This document shows, in pieces, positions 50,280-60,214 of a stretch of DNA of 64,000 nucleotides. Every line of letters starts with the position of its first letter. Position 1 is the stretch's first letter. Source of the stretch: Pedobacter hartonius (lineage in GTDB: Bacteria; Bacteroidota; Bacteroidia; Sphingobacteriales; Sphingobacteriaceae). The notes beneath the pieces were generated by a model that was not told the origin of the DNA, did no database searches, and was given only the letters and a program-made list of their open reading frames with translations. The stretch is taken from assembly GCF_900107535.1 (NCBI RefSeq), contig NZ_FNRA01000002.1, positions 372,001-436,000 on the forward strand, in the 5' to 3' direction. The translations under genes were made by a program, and so were the position numbers.

Positions 50280-51068
50280 ATGAATCAGATAAAATTATTG
50301 TCCGTCGCTTTTTCTACAGTGGTATTACTTAATTCTAATGTTCAGGGCCAGTCCAAATTAGGGGCGCTCTTTAAAAAAGTTACTACTACAAAGAAAGCCG
50401 GAACAACGACTACCACAACCAGCACGACTTCTTCTTCTACCACAGCCAAACCTACAGCACTGGAAATTGGAACGGGAATAAAAGAGGCACTCGAAATAGG
50501 TACATCCAGGGGCGCCGACCTGCTTTCGGCAAAAGATGGCTATTTAGGGAATATGGCCGTGAAAATTCTTTTTCCACCTGAAGCCCAGAAAGTGGAAAAA
50601 ACACTACGGAGCCTTGGTTTAGGATCGCTTGCAGACAATGTGATTACCAGCATGAACCGCGCAGCGGAAGATGCGGCAAAAGAGGCAAAACCGATCTTTA
50701 TCTCTGCGATCAAACAAATGACCATTACAGATGCATCAAATATTTTGCTGGGAAACCAGAATTCGGCTACTGAATATTTTAAAAAGACCACTACATCACA
50801 GCTGATGGAAAAGTTCAGGCCCGTAATTTCGGCCAGCCTGGACAAAGTAGGTGCAACGAAATATTGGGGTACAGCCACCAGCCAGTATAACAAACTCCCG
50901 ATGGTAACCGATGTCAATACAGACCTTTCTGATTATGCCACACAAAAAGCTATTGACGGAATGTTCATACAGGTTGCACAGGAAGAGCTGACCATCAGAA
51001 ATAACCTCGGCGCACGCTCTTCAACTTTATTACAAAAGGTGTTTGGTTATGCCGACAAGGCTAAATAG
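50280..51068 (+). CDS. DUF4197-domain secreted protein
   Basis: A 262-residue protein with an N-terminal signal peptide (LLSVAFSTVVLLNSNVQG), a Thr/Ser-rich linker (residues ~35-55) and a DUF4197 domain from about 60 to the end (IKEALEIGTSRGADLLSAKD, YFKKTTTSQLMEKFRPVI, YATQKAIDGMFIQVAQEE). It is probably periplasmic. The family has no known function. It stands alone between an ECF sigma gene and a DEAD-box helicase. Confidence 0.85.
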   Translation: MNQIKLLSVAFSTVVLLNSNVQGQSKLGALFKKVTTTKKAGTTTTTTSTTSSSTTAKPTALEIGTGIKEALEIGTSRGADLLSAKDGYLGNMAVKILFPPEAQKVEKTLRSLGLGSLADNVITSMNRAAEDAAKEAKPIFISAIKQMTITDASNILLGNQNSATEYFKKTTTSQLMEKFRPVISASLDKVGATKYWGTATSQYNKLPMVTDVNTDLSDYATQKAIDGMFIQVAQEELTIRNNLGARSSTLLQKVFGYADKAK

Positions 51069-51170
51069 GCCCCTGGATGGCAAAAGCTTGGTAATCATGA
51101 TAAAAAAAACAATTACTCATAAAAAATGGCTACTTTTATAGAGTATAATTACGAATAACATACAGGTATA

Positions 51171-52421
51171 TTGGATTTTAAAGATTTTAATTTTAACCCC
51201 GATCTTTTAGAGGGTTTATTAGCGATGGGTTTCAGAAATGCAACTCCTATACAACAGGAAGCAATTCCACTCATCCTTGCGAAAAAAGACTTAATAGCCT
51301 GCGCCCAAACGGGTACAGGTAAAACAGGAGCCTATCTGCTGCCGGTCATGAATATGATCAGCCAGACGGAGAACCGCCATAACAATACACTCATCCTTGC
51401 CCCCACACGTGAACTTGCACAACAGATAGACCTGCAGGTAGAAGCGCTATCCTATTTCACCAATATCAGTTCTTTGACTGTTTATGGCGGTGGCGATGGC
51501 ATTGCTTACGAACAGCAGAAACGCAGCATGCGCGAAGGCGTTGATATTATCATTGCCACACCGGGCAGGCTGATCTCCCACCTTTCATCAGGATTACTGA
51601 AGCTGGACCAGCTGCAACACCTGGTGCTGGATGAAGCTGACAGAATGCTGGATATGGGCTTTTATGACGATATCATGCGGATTGTAAGTTTCCTTCCGGA
51701 AAAACGTCAGACGGTACTTTTCTCGGCTACCATGCCGCCAAAAATAAGAAAACTGGCTGGCAGCCTGCTGCATGATCCTGAACAGATCAGTATTGCCATC
51801 TCAAAACCTGCCGCAGGTATCAACCAACAGGCATATATCGTGCATGATATGCAAAAGGTAAAGCTGCTGACCGAACTGATGAAAAATGTGGAATACCCGA
51901 GTATCCTGATCTTTGCCTCTACAAAGGAAAAAGTGAAGAACCTTGGAAAGGTATTCCGCGGGCTGGGCTTTAAGGCCGAGGCTTTCCATTCAGATCTCGA
52001 TCAGAAAGAACGGGAAGGGATTTTGTCTGAATTTAAAAACAAACGCGTCCCGGTCCTGATCGGGACGGATGTATTGTCAAGAGGGATTGACGTGGAAGGG
52101 ATTTCCCTGGTCATCAATTTTGATGTGCCGCATGATCCGGAGGATTATATCCACAGGATTGGACGTACCGCAAGGGCAGCTACTACAGGAACAGCAATCA
52201 CGTTAGTAAACGATAAGGACAAACGCAAATTTGCCAATATAGAGAAGCTGATCGATAAAAAGATTGACAGGATGCCTCTGCCGGAACATTTGGGAGAAGC
52301 CCCTGTAGAGGGCGAAACAGCCCCTTCAGGCGAACGCAGACCGGAACACAGAAAACAGCCCCAGCGCAAATTCTGGAAAAAGAAACCAAAGGCTGCAGGC
52401 GGTGCGCCTAAATCAGAATAA
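51171..52421 (+). CDS. DEAD-box RNA helicase
   Basis: A 416-residue ATP-dependent RNA helicase. The motifs run in order: Q motif (FRNATPIQQEAIPLI), I (AQTGTGKTGAYLLP), Ia (APTRELAQQIDLQ), II (VLDEADRMLDMGF), III (FSATMPPKI), and VI (YIHRIGRTARA). A short basic tail rich in Arg/Lys/Pro follows. The start is a TTG at 51171 (DFKDFNFNPDLLEGLLAM); no in-frame ATG lies close upstream. It is RhlE-like and probably acts in RNA remodelling in the cold or in ribosome assembly. Confidence 0.93.
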   Translation: MDFKDFNFNPDLLEGLLAMGFRNATPIQQEAIPLILAKKDLIACAQTGTGKTGAYLLPVMNMISQTENRHNNTLILAPTRELAQQIDLQVEALSYFTNISSLTVYGGGDGIAYEQQKRSMREGVDIIIATPGRLISHLSSGLLKLDQLQHLVLDEADRMLDMGFYDDIMRIVSFLPEKRQTVLFSATMPPKIRKLAGSLLHDPEQISIAISKPAAGINQQAYIVHDMQKVKLLTELMKNVEYPSILIFASTKEKVKNLGKVFRGLGFKAEAFHSDLDQKEREGILSEFKNKRVPVLIGTDVLSRGIDVEGISLVINFDVPHDPEDYIHRIGRTARAATTGTAITLVNDKDKRKFANIEKLIDKKIDRMPLPEHLGEAPVEGETAPSGERRPEHRKQPQRKFWKKKPKAAGGAPKSE

Positions 52422-52472
52422 CATCGAACAGGGGTAACAAAATTTGCTCCTGTTTTTTTTATCTTTACTGTT

Positions 52473-53753
52473 ATGCAAAACCTACCTCCATTAGCAGAAC
52501 GTATGCGTCCGCACAATCTGGATGAGTATGTTGGCCAGAAACACCTGGTAGGACCGGACGCCGTATTGCGTAAGGCCATACAAAGCGGTCAGCTACCATC
52601 TATGATCTTCTGGGGTCCTCCGGGAGTTGGTAAAACTACGTTAGCCTTTATTATTTCCCAGGCCCTGGACCGCCCATTTTTTAATTTAAGCGCCATTAAC
52701 TCCGGCGTAAAAGATATCCGTGAGGTAATCGATAAAGCAGCCCTGCTGAAAGACAGCCTGATGGGCCTGCCAATCCTGTTTATTGATGAGATCCACCGTT
52801 TTAGTAAGTCGCAGCAGGATAGCTTGCTGGGCGCAGTAGAACGCGGACTGGTCACGCTGATCGGCGCAACTACCGAAAATCCATCTTTTGAAGTCATCTC
52901 CGCATTGCTTTCCCGCTGCCAGGTTTACATCCTGAAGTCTCTGGACGAGGATGAGCTCTCCGGCCTCCTGCATACTGCGATTCACGAAGATGTGCTGCTG
53001 AAAGAAAAGAAGATCACCATACAGGACCACGAAGCACTGATCCGCTTATCCGGCGGCGACGCCAGGAAATTGTTGAACGTACTGGAGATCGCCGTAAACG
53101 GGATAGGTGGTAAGACCATCGTGCTGACAAACGAAAATGTACTTGAACATGCCCAGCAAAATCTTGCGCTATATGATAAAGCGGGTGAACAGCATTACGA
53201 TATCATTTCTGCCTTTATCAAATCGATCAGGGGAAGTGATCCAAATGCCGCTGTTTACTGGCTGGCAAGGATGATAGAAGGTGGTGAAGACCCTCTGTTC
53301 ATTGCCCGCCGTCTGCTGATCCTCGCTTCTGAAGATATCGGCAATGCGAACCCTAATGCTTTGTTACTGGCAAACAACTGCTTTCAGGCTGTCAACGTGA
53401 TCGGTTATCCCGAGGCCAGGATCATCCTTTCCCAGGCCGTTACTTACCTGGCATCATCAGCAAAGAGCAATGCCTCATATGAAGCGATCAGCAAGGCGCA
53501 GCAGCTGGTCAAACAAACCGGAAACCTGCCCGTACCCTTACATATCAGGAATGCCCCTACCAAACTGATGAAAAATATCGGTTATGGGAAAGACTATAAA
53601 TACTCCCATGGGTATGAAGGTAACTTCGCAGCGCAGGAATACCTGCCAGACCTGATCAGCGGAACCAAACTATACGACCCCGGAAAAAATCCGGCGGAAG
53701 AAAAGCTGAGGGAAAAGCTTAAACAGAACTGGAAAGACAAATACAATTATTAA
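52473..53753 (+). CDS. rarA: Replication-associated recombination protein A (RarA/MgsA)
   Basis: A 426-residue AAA+ ATPase that acts at stalled forks. It has LAERMRPHNLDEYVGQKHLV, Walker A FWGPPGVGKTTLAF, Walker B ILFIDEIHRFSKSQQDSLL, sensor 1 LIGATTENPSFEVI, the arginine finger SRCQVY and sensor 2 LSGGDARKLLNVLE. The C-terminal tetramerisation part has SLRGSDPNAA-type sequence (IRGSDPNAAVYWLARMIEGG). Its stop is 2 bp before the DUF5687 permease gene. Confidence 0.95.
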   Translation: MQNLPPLAERMRPHNLDEYVGQKHLVGPDAVLRKAIQSGQLPSMIFWGPPGVGKTTLAFIISQALDRPFFNLSAINSGVKDIREVIDKAALLKDSLMGLPILFIDEIHRFSKSQQDSLLGAVERGLVTLIGATTENPSFEVISALLSRCQVYILKSLDEDELSGLLHTAIHEDVLLKEKKITIQDHEALIRLSGGDARKLLNVLEIAVNGIGGKTIVLTNENVLEHAQQNLALYDKAGEQHYDIISAFIKSIRGSDPNAAVYWLARMIEGGEDPLFIARRLLILASEDIGNANPNALLLANNCFQAVNVIGYPEARIILSQAVTYLASSAKSNASYEAISKAQQLVKQTGNLPVPLHIRNAPTKLMKNIGYGKDYKYSHGYEGNFAAQEYLPDLISGTKLYDPGKNPAEEKLREKLKQNWKDKYNY

Positions 53754-53755
53754 TC

Positions 53756-55231
53756 ATGTTCTCAACATTTTTACATCACCAATGGACAGGTTTCTGGAGA
53801 TCCAGAAACAAGGGTGCAACCATTGCTGCACAGGTGATCATGGGCCTTTTTGCCGTTTACCTCATCGGTGTATGTTTTCTGGTGGGCTTTATCCTGGAAG
53901 ACCTGATTGATAAGTTCATGCCCGGACAGGATGTTTTCCTTGTGTTCAACGGCATGATCCTGTACTACTTTTCGATCGATTTTATTGTCCGCCTGCAGAT
54001 ACAGGAATTGCCCACGCTTGCCATTACCCCCTATCTTCATTTGAATATCCAGAAACGAAAACTGGTCAATTTCCTGCATATACGGTCGCTGATCTCTGTC
54101 ATCAATGTCTTTCCGCTGATCATCTTTTTTCCCTTCTGCTTTAGGAATATAGGGCCGGAATATGGGAATTTTGCCTGCGGAATGTATTTGCTTGCTATAT
54201 TTTCGCTGGTGATGTTCAATAACTACGGTGCATTGTACTTCAAAAGAATTTCTGCAGAAAATATAAAGGTTGTTATCCCTGCAGTGCTATTGCTGGCCCT
54301 TGTGGCCGGGCTGGAATACCTGAAGATCTTTTCCATTGCGGCGTTTTCGGACAGGGTATTCAGTTTTATAGCCATCCATCCCGGCGCCGGATTCTTTTTC
54401 CCCGTACTCGCGCTGGCCATTTTCGCCCTGAACGACAGGTACCTGAAGAATAACCTCTATATAGAAGAACTAACAGCAGGTGAAGAAAGAAAATCAAGCA
54501 CAGATTATCCCTTTCTTGACCGGTATGGAGCAGCAGGGACACTGGCAGCGCTGGAAATTAAGCTGATCCTGCGCAACAAACGTCCGCATGCTACGGTGAC
54601 CAAAGGCCTGATCCTGCTTTTCTATGGCTTTCTCTTTTATAAGCAGGACCTGATCGTTAGCAACCAGTTTGGAAAAATGCTCTTCCCCGCGGTCTTCATG
54701 ACCGGCAATACGATACTGATTTACGGACAGTTCATGTTCGGATGGCAGGCCGCAGAATTTGACGGCATGCTGGCCAATCAGGTAAGCATCAGGGATCTCT
54801 TCCGGGCAAAATTCATCCTGTTGGGCGTATCGGCATGCCTGCTGACGGCCTTAACCAGCTTTTATGGTTTCCTCAGCTGGAAGATCCTCGCAGTACACCT
54901 TGCCGCCTGCATCTATAACATTGGGGTAAGTACCGTCATTGTGTTGTATTTTGCTACAAGGAACTACAAATATATAGACATCAGCAAAGGGGCGCGGTTC
55001 AACTGGGAAGGCATCAGTGCATCAACTATGCTACTCTCACTGCCTGTCTTGTTATCCCCTTTTATTATCTATCTCCCACTTTCGCTGATCGGCCCCTACT
55101 GGGGGCTCGCAGGAATCACGGTCCCTGGTCTTGCAGGACTGGCAACCCGCAGCTTCTGGACGGGCTTTCTGGTCAGAGAATTCAATAAAAGAAAACACAA
55201 AATTGCCGAAGGCTTTAGAGAACGATCATGA
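53756..55231 (+). CDS. DUF5687-family ABC transporter permease
   Basis: A 491-residue membrane protein with about ten to twelve hydrophobic helices (IIFFPFCF, VVIPAVLLLALVAGLEYL, FFPVLALAIFAL). The N-terminus FLHHQWTGFWRSRNKGATIA is typical of DUF5687, a Bacteroidota family that pairs with an ABC ATPase. The 4-bp ATGA overlap with the ATPase gene supports this. Substrate unknown. Confidence 0.85.
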   Translation: MFSTFLHHQWTGFWRSRNKGATIAAQVIMGLFAVYLIGVCFLVGFILEDLIDKFMPGQDVFLVFNGMILYYFSIDFIVRLQIQELPTLAITPYLHLNIQKRKLVNFLHIRSLISVINVFPLIIFFPFCFRNIGPEYGNFACGMYLLAIFSLVMFNNYGALYFKRISAENIKVVIPAVLLLALVAGLEYLKIFSIAAFSDRVFSFIAIHPGAGFFFPVLALAIFALNDRYLKNNLYIEELTAGEERKSSTDYPFLDRYGAAGTLAALEIKLILRNKRPHATVTKGLILLFYGFLFYKQDLIVSNQFGKMLFPAVFMTGNTILIYGQFMFGWQAAEFDGMLANQVSIRDLFRAKFILLGVSACLLTALTSFYGFLSWKILAVHLAACIYNIGVSTVIVLYFATRNYKYIDISKGARFNWEGISASTMLLSLPVLLSPFIIYLPLSLIGPYWGLAGITVPGLAGLATRSFWTGFLVREFNKRKHKIAEGFRERS

Positions 55232-55923
55232 TCATAGAAATAAACAAGCTTAAAAAAATATATGCCGGGATCACCGTGGTGGACATTGAACAGCTGACGA
55301 TCAATAATGGCGAAACTGTTGGCCTGATCGGGAACAACGGTGCAGGCAAAACAACGCTGTTCAGAATGCTGCTGGACCTCATCAGGCCAGATGCAGGAGA
55401 GATATTGTCAAAAGGGCATAACGTGGCGGACAGCGATCGGTGGAAGAAATATACTGCATCTTATCTTGATGAAGGTTTTCTGATAGACTATCTCACGCCG
55501 GAAGAATATTTCATATTCATTGGCAGCCTGCACCAGATGGGAGTGACGGAAGTGATGGATTTTCTGCGTACATATGAAGAGTTCTTTAATGCTGAGATCC
55601 TTGAAAGAGGGAAATATATCAGGGATTTTTCAAAGGGGAATCAAAATAAGGTTGGTATTACAGCAGCACTGATGCAACAGCCCGAACTGCTGGTGCTGGA
55701 CGAGCCTTTTGCAAATCTTGATCCTACTACTCAAATCAGGCTGAAGGCGCACTTAAAGCTGCTGAAATCACCAGGCCTGACAACGCTGATCTCCAGCCAT
55801 GACCTCAACCACGTCACAGATGTGTGTGACAGGATCATCTTATTTGAAAAAGGCAGGGTCATTAAAGATTTTTATACCAATGAAAATACCCTTGAAGAAC
55901 TGGAAGCCTATTTTTCGCAATAA
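55228..55923 (+). CDS. ABC transporter ATP-binding protein
   Basis: A 231-residue ATPase. Walker A is GNNGAGKTTLFRML, Walker B LLVLDEPFANLDP, and the H-loop SSHDLNHVTDVCDRI. The signature motif is degenerate: FSKGNQNKVGI in place of LSGGQ, as in some drug/lipid exporter ATPases. It is co-translated with the DUF5687 permease and will power it. Confidence 0.93.
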   Translation: MIIEINKLKKIYAGITVVDIEQLTINNGETVGLIGNNGAGKTTLFRMLLDLIRPDAGEILSKGHNVADSDRWKKYTASYLDEGFLIDYLTPEEYFIFIGSLHQMGVTEVMDFLRTYEEFFNAEILERGKYIRDFSKGNQNKVGITAALMQQPELLVLDEPFANLDPTTQIRLKAHLKLLKSPGLTTLISSHDLNHVTDVCDRIILFEKGRVIKDFYTNENTLEELEAYFSQ

Positions 55924-56065
55924 AATTACAGGACTGTGCGGATAAATTGTACACAATTGTAGTCAATGAAAAAAATTTTAAGGGGGTACCCTGACAAATA
56001 TGCAGGGGATTAATGCAATATTCTTGTGTTGATACAATAAATTCAACAAAACTTATACTTGGCAT

Positions 56066-56073
56066 TACCTTTG
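56066..56073 (+). promoter_or_regulatory. -7 box upstream of the OmpA-family lipoprotein gene
   Basis: TACCTTTG matches TAnnTTTG perfectly, 34 bp before the start codon. No clear -33 element at the usual spacing. Confidence 0.5.
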
Positions 56074-56107
56074 TTTTAAAGCAAACATTAAACAAATAAA
56101 TTATACT

Positions 56108-56788
56108 ATGATTACTTCAAGATTTAAAATAGCTACGTTCAGCATTGCGCTATCAATAGCTGCCATGGGATTCCAGGGCTGCGATAGTTTAACAAAAACT
56201 CAAAAAGGAGCTGGAATTGGCGCTGCCGCAGGTGGTGTTCTGGGTGCTATTATTGGGAAGAAAGCTGGTAACACTGCTGTTGGAGCTATTATAGGTGGCG
56301 CCGTGGGCGGTACCGCTGGTGGATTTATCGGAAAAAGAATGGATAAGCAAGCTGCAGAAATTCAAAATACGATTCCAAATGCCGAGGTTGTACGTGAGGG
56401 TGAAGGAATCATTGTGAAATTTGACAGTGGTATCCTTTTTGATTTTGACAGTGCCAATTTAAAAGCACAGGCCAAAGACAATGTAAAGTCACTTGCCAAT
56501 TCCATCAACGAATATCCAAATACAGAGATCAGGGTGATTGGTCATACTGACAATAAAGGAACTGAAAGTTATAACCTGAGCTTATCCGAAAAAAGAGCTG
56601 CTGCTGTAAAAGCATACGCTGTTGCACAAGGTGTACCGTCATTCCGTTTAACCACATTGGGTAAAGGTTTCTCTGAACCGATTGCAGATAACGCTACAGA
56701 CGCAGGAAGAGCAGCTAACCGCAGGGTTGAAGTGGTGATCACTGCAAATGATCAGCTTAAAAAAGAAGCCGCAGCGCAAGCGAACTAA
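56108..56788 (+). CDS. OmpA-family lipoprotein with glycine zipper
   Basis: A 226-residue outer-membrane lipoprotein. The signal ends in FQGC (Cys25). A glycine-zipper segment (GIGAAAGGVLGAIIGKKAG, AIIGGAVGGTAGGFIGKRM) precedes an OmpA C-terminal domain with FDSGILFDFDSANLKAQA, EIRVIGHTDNKGTESYNLSL and GRAANRRVEVVI. That domain binds peptidoglycan, tying the outer membrane to the wall. It is monocistronic with its own promoter box and terminator. Confidence 0.92.
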   Translation: MITSRFKIATFSIALSIAAMGFQGCDSLTKTQKGAGIGAAAGGVLGAIIGKKAGNTAVGAIIGGAVGGTAGGFIGKRMDKQAAEIQNTIPNAEVVREGEGIIVKFDSGILFDFDSANLKAQAKDNVKSLANSINEYPNTEIRVIGHTDNKGTESYNLSLSEKRAAAVKAYAVAQGVPSFRLTTLGKGFSEPIADNATDAGRAANRRVEVVITANDQLKKEAAAQAN

Positions 56789-56814
56789 TATAAATCATCT
56801 ACCTATGGAATTGA

Positions 56815-56848
56815 AAAACCCGGAGTACTGTTGTACTCCGGGTTTTTT
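56815..56848 (+). terminator. Rho-independent terminator after the OmpA-family gene
   Basis: AAAACCCGGAGTAC and GTACTCCGGGTTTT form a perfect 14-bp stem with a 4-nt loop and a T run. The A-rich 5' side makes it usable for the convergent gene as well. Confidence 0.9.
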
Positions 56849-56865
56849 GTTGGATATCTCCGATG

Positions 56866-57210
56866 TTATTGATAGATGTCTTCGAAATAACTGATCGTAA
56901 GTGATTTTAAAAGCAATTCCTGCTCCATCATGGCAAAGGAGGGAACGGGTTTAAGCAGTTTCCAGTGCGGCCATCCGTCCTGGTCTAAACCTTCCAGTTC
57001 ATAAAAGCCCATTTCGCTTAACAAACGGCAGGTGGCAATATGCATGAGTTCCTCTTTCTGGCGCTTACTGTATTTACCCGGCCCCTTACCCAGTTCCTGA
57101 ACACCTATTAAAAATAACATTACCTTCAAATCGGGTATATCTGAATCAAATTCCTGCGCAATCTTTTGCTGCAGAACCTTCCATTTCGCATTTATTTCTG
57201 CTGGCTTCAT
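56866..57210 (-). CDS. Conserved hypothetical protein
   Basis: With the ATG at 57210 (MKPAEINAKWKVLQQKI) the protein has 114 residues; an in-frame TTG six bases upstream is less likely. It is soluble and helical (DLKVMLFLIGVQELGKGPGK, KRQKEELMHIATCRLLSEMG), with a WPHWKLLKPVPSF segment. I recall similar short proteins in Bacteroidota but know no function. Divergent from the Gfo/Idh oxidoreductase. Confidence 0.75.
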   Translation of the reverse strand: MKPAEINAKWKVLQQKIAQEFDSDIPDLKVMLFLIGVQELGKGPGKYSKRQKEELMHIATCRLLSEMGFYELEGLDQDGWPHWKLLKPVPSFAMMEQELLLKSLTISYFEDIYQ

Positions 57211-57305
57211 ATGCAAAGATAAAATTAAAAGGAAAGTTTATGACAATATAATTGACACTTAAGTTTTCAGATTCATTACTTTTAACCATTAAAACAGAAA
57301 CGCGA

Positions 57306-58319
57306 ATGAGTACAGTAATATCAACAGGGCTATTGGCCTATGGAATGTCGGGTAAATTATTCCAGGGTCCTTTTATTGACGCACACCAGGGCTTCAAACT
57401 ATATGCAGTTACTGAACGGCATGAAAAAAATGCCGAAAAAGACTTCCCCGGAATTATTAGCTACGACAGTACTGATGACCTGATCGCTGATGAGAATATC
57501 GACCTGATCGTAGTGAATACACCAAACTACCTGCACTATGAACATGCGAAAAAGGCATTGCATGCGGGTAAACATATCCTGGTAGAAAAACCATTTGCAG
57601 CCAATGCGGCCGAAGCAGCAGAGATATTTGAACTGGCCGAAACACTTGGTAAAAAGGTATTTGTTTTTCAGAGCCGCAGGTGGGACAGCGACTTTAATGC
57701 CGTTAAAAAGATTGTAGAGAGCGGAAAACTGGGCAAACTTTCAGAAGTACATTTCAGATATGACCGCTATAAAGCCAGCATTGGCGTAAAAAGTTTCAAA
57801 GAAGAACTTGTACCCGCTACCGGGCTGCAATATGACCTTGGGCCCCATTTACTTGACCAGGCAATCAGCCTTTTCGGTAAACCTGATTCTTTTCATAAGA
57901 TCCTGGGAAAGAACAGACAGGGTACCAAAGTTGACGATTACTTCTCTATCCATTTAAGCTATCCGGACAGTGTGAATGTATTTGTCCATGCCAGCATGCT
58001 GGTTGTTGATCCACTGCCTGCATTTGTGCTGCACGGAGAGAAAGGAAGTTTTATTAAGGAACGTGCAGATATTCAGGAAGAACAATTGCTAAAAGGCATT
58101 AAACCTAACGATTCAGGCTTTGGAATAGAAGCCCGCGGCAAGGAAGGAAAGCTAACCCTGATCGATAACAACGGGGAAAGGACCCAGGAACTGGTTCCGT
58201 CGGACAGTGCTACCTACCTATCGCTTTTTGAAGACCTTTACCAGTCGCTCGTTAACGATAAGCCATTTCCTGTAACACAGGCGCAGGTGCTTGCGCAGCT
58301 TGAGATCCTGGAAGCCTGA
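57306..58319 (+). CDS. Gfo/Idh/MocA-family oxidoreductase
   Basis: The ATG at 57306 (MSTVISTGLLAYGMSG) gives 337 residues; the frame upstream is non-coding. The N-terminal Rossmann domain has GLLAYGMSGKLFQGPF, VVNTPNYLHYEHAKKAL and the catalytic-loop HILVEKPFAANAAEA. The C-terminal domain has VFQSRRWDSDFNAVKKIVE and ATGLQYDLGPHLLDQAISLF. Members oxidise or reduce sugars and inositols with NAD(P). Followed after 2 bp by an MtfA-like peptidase. Confidence 0.93.
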   Translation: MSTVISTGLLAYGMSGKLFQGPFIDAHQGFKLYAVTERHEKNAEKDFPGIISYDSTDDLIADENIDLIVVNTPNYLHYEHAKKALHAGKHILVEKPFAANAAEAAEIFELAETLGKKVFVFQSRRWDSDFNAVKKIVESGKLGKLSEVHFRYDRYKASIGVKSFKEELVPATGLQYDLGPHLLDQAISLFGKPDSFHKILGKNRQGTKVDDYFSIHLSYPDSVNVFVHASMLVVDPLPAFVLHGEKGSFIKERADIQEEQLLKGIKPNDSGFGIEARGKEGKLTLIDNNGERTQELVPSDSATYLSLFEDLYQSLVNDKPFPVTQAQVLAQLEILEA

Positions 58320-58321
58320 TC

Positions 58322-59122
58322 ATGACCCCATATTATATTTTAATTGCGGCATTTGTAGTTGCCCTGTATTTTATTTTCAGAAAACCAAAGCCAAAGCAAA
58401 TTACAGCGGAGGGTTTAACGGAGCCGGACAGGCAACTGCTTTTAACGCATGTTGCCTATTACCAGAAACTGGACGCAGGCGGAAGGCGAAAGTTTGAAGC
58501 GCTGCTGAATGATTTCCTTAGTGATGTACATATTGAAGGTGTCGGGATTACCCCTGCGCCGCTGGACAGACTGCTGGTGGCTTCCAGTGCAATTATTCCG
58601 GTTTTCGGATTTGAGCACTGGAAGTATCAGAATCTGGGTAGTGTATTGCTGTACCCGGATACTTTTAACAAAGATTTCCAATTCGAAGGCGGAGAGCGAA
58701 ATATCCTGGGCATGGTAGGAACGGGATATATGAACGGACAGATGATCCTGTCTCTTTCTGCATTACGTGAAGGATTTTCCGTCTCGGCAGGTAAGGAAAA
58801 TACCGCGATACATGAGTTTGTTCACCTGCTGGATAAATCTGATGGTGCCACAGATGGTATTCCTGAAAACCTGATGCCGCATCAATATATCATTCCATGG
58901 GTAAAAATGATCCATCAGGAGATCAGCAGGATTGAGCGCGGCAAATCTGACATCAATCCTTATGCAATAACAAATGAAGCGGAATTCCTTGCTGTAGTGT
59001 CTGAGTACTTCTTCGAAAATCCGGAGCAGTTCAAAGACAAGCATCCGGAGCTTTACCAGATGCTTGCAGATACTTTTCTACAGGATCCTGCGCATAACCC
59101 CTTTTTAAAGGCCTCCCAATAA
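58322..59122 (+). CDS. MtfA-like zinc-dependent peptidase (M90 family)
   Basis: A 266-residue protein. An N-terminal hydrophobic helix (YYILIAAFVVALYFIF) is followed by the MtfA/DgsA-regulator-type peptidase domain. It has KFEALLNDFLSDVHIEGVG, LLVASSAIIPVFGFEHW, the zinc motif HEFVHLLDKSDGATDGIP and the third ligand helix NEAEFLAVVSEYFFENP. In E. coli MtfA acts on the glucose repressor Mlc; the target here is unknown. Its 3' end overlaps the convergent hydrolase gene by 18 bp. Confidence 0.9.
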   Translation: MTPYYILIAAFVVALYFIFRKPKPKQITAEGLTEPDRQLLLTHVAYYQKLDAGGRRKFEALLNDFLSDVHIEGVGITPAPLDRLLVASSAIIPVFGFEHWKYQNLGSVLLYPDTFNKDFQFEGGERNILGMVGTGYMNGQMILSLSALREGFSVSAGKENTAIHEFVHLLDKSDGATDGIPENLMPHQYIIPWVKMIHQEISRIERGKSDINPYAITNEAEFLAVVSEYFFENPEQFKDKHPELYQMLADTFLQDPAHNPFLKASQ

Positions 59123-60094
59123 AGCAACGATAAACTCCGTGGGCACTTCCAGATGCGGAATATGTCCACAGCCATCAAATTCTATCAGTTTAGCTTTAGG
59201 TATTTTGGCTGCTGTCTGTTTGCCCAGGAATTTATACTGTCCGTGAGCACCCTGCTCTTCAGGGCTTAACAATCCTTTGCCGACAACGGTCTTATCATCC
59301 TTACCGATAAAAAGAACGGTAGGCACAGTAATGTTCTGAAATTCGTAGACAACAGGCTGCTCGTAGATCATGGTAAAAGTCATTGCCGCTACCTTTGCGT
59401 AACGCGGAAAATCAGCACTATAGGTAACGCCGGCACCAATCCTTACCAGCTCGTCGTACTCAGGTTTCCAGGCCGTGAAATAAGAACTCTGATAATATCT
59501 CTTTATACTTTCGGCCGTAGCTTTAAGCTCTGTTTTGTATTGCTCTTCAGTAGTTGCATAAGGAACAAACTGACGGTAATCCTCCAGTCCTATAGGATCT
59601 TCCAGTAATAACTTTTCGGTGTTCTGAGGATACATCAGGGCAAATCTTGTTGCCAGCATGCCACCCATGGAATGTCCGAGGATATTCGCTTTTTGAATAC
59701 CCAGCGTATCTAACAGCGCTTTATTCCAGCGGGCCATCTGGTGAAAACTATAATGTATATACGCTTTTGATGATTTACCAAATCCTATCTGATCGGGAAC
59801 TATCACCCTGAATCCCCTGCCTGTTAAAGCCCTGATCACATTTGTCCAGTAATATCCGCCAAAGTTCTTTCCATGAAAAAGGACCACAGTTCTTCCATTT
59901 GCATTTTGTGCTGGTGCCACATCCATGTAGGCCATCCGGATATCCTGTCCTTCAGTATGGATAGGAAAATACTTTACCGGATAGGGATATTTAATATTTT
60001 CAAGGGTGATAGAGAGGGTATCTGTCTTTTGTGCAAATGCAGACAGCGACAGACAGAATAGCAGGATGGATGACGCAAAAAGTTTTCTGAACAT
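59105..60094 (-). CDS. Secreted alpha/beta hydrolase
   Basis: Started at ATG 60094 (MFRKLFASSILLFCL) because it begins a clear signal peptide ending near AFAQ; an upstream TTG is discounted. The 329-residue protein has the oxyanion-side VVLFHGKNFGGYYW, nucleophile elbow ILGHSMGGMLATRFAL, and terminal histidine in FDGCGHIPHLEVP. It is a periplasmic esterase/lipase-like enzyme; substrate unknown. Confidence 0.9.
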   Translation of the reverse strand: MFRKLFASSILLFCLSLSAFAQKTDTLSITLENIKYPYPVKYFPIHTEGQDIRMAYMDVAPAQNANGRTVVLFHGKNFGGYYWTNVIRALTGRGFRVIVPDQIGFGKSSKAYIHYSFHQMARWNKALLDTLGIQKANILGHSMGGMLATRFALMYPQNTEKLLLEDPIGLEDYRQFVPYATTEEQYKTELKATAESIKRYYQSSYFTAWKPEYDELVRIGAGVTYSADFPRYAKVAAMTFTMIYEQPVVYEFQNITVPTVLFIGKDDKTVVGKGLLSPEEQGAHGQYKFLGKQTAAKIPKAKLIEFDGCGHIPHLEVPTEFIVALLGGL

Positions 60095-60214
60095 ATTGTT
60101 TGATTTTCCCCTATGAAACAACCATAGGCTGATGAAAGTTCTAAAACTACAGATTATTTACAACAATTCCCTATTTATGGCGAACACCTGCCCGGGCAAA
60201 AAAGCCGGTAAAAC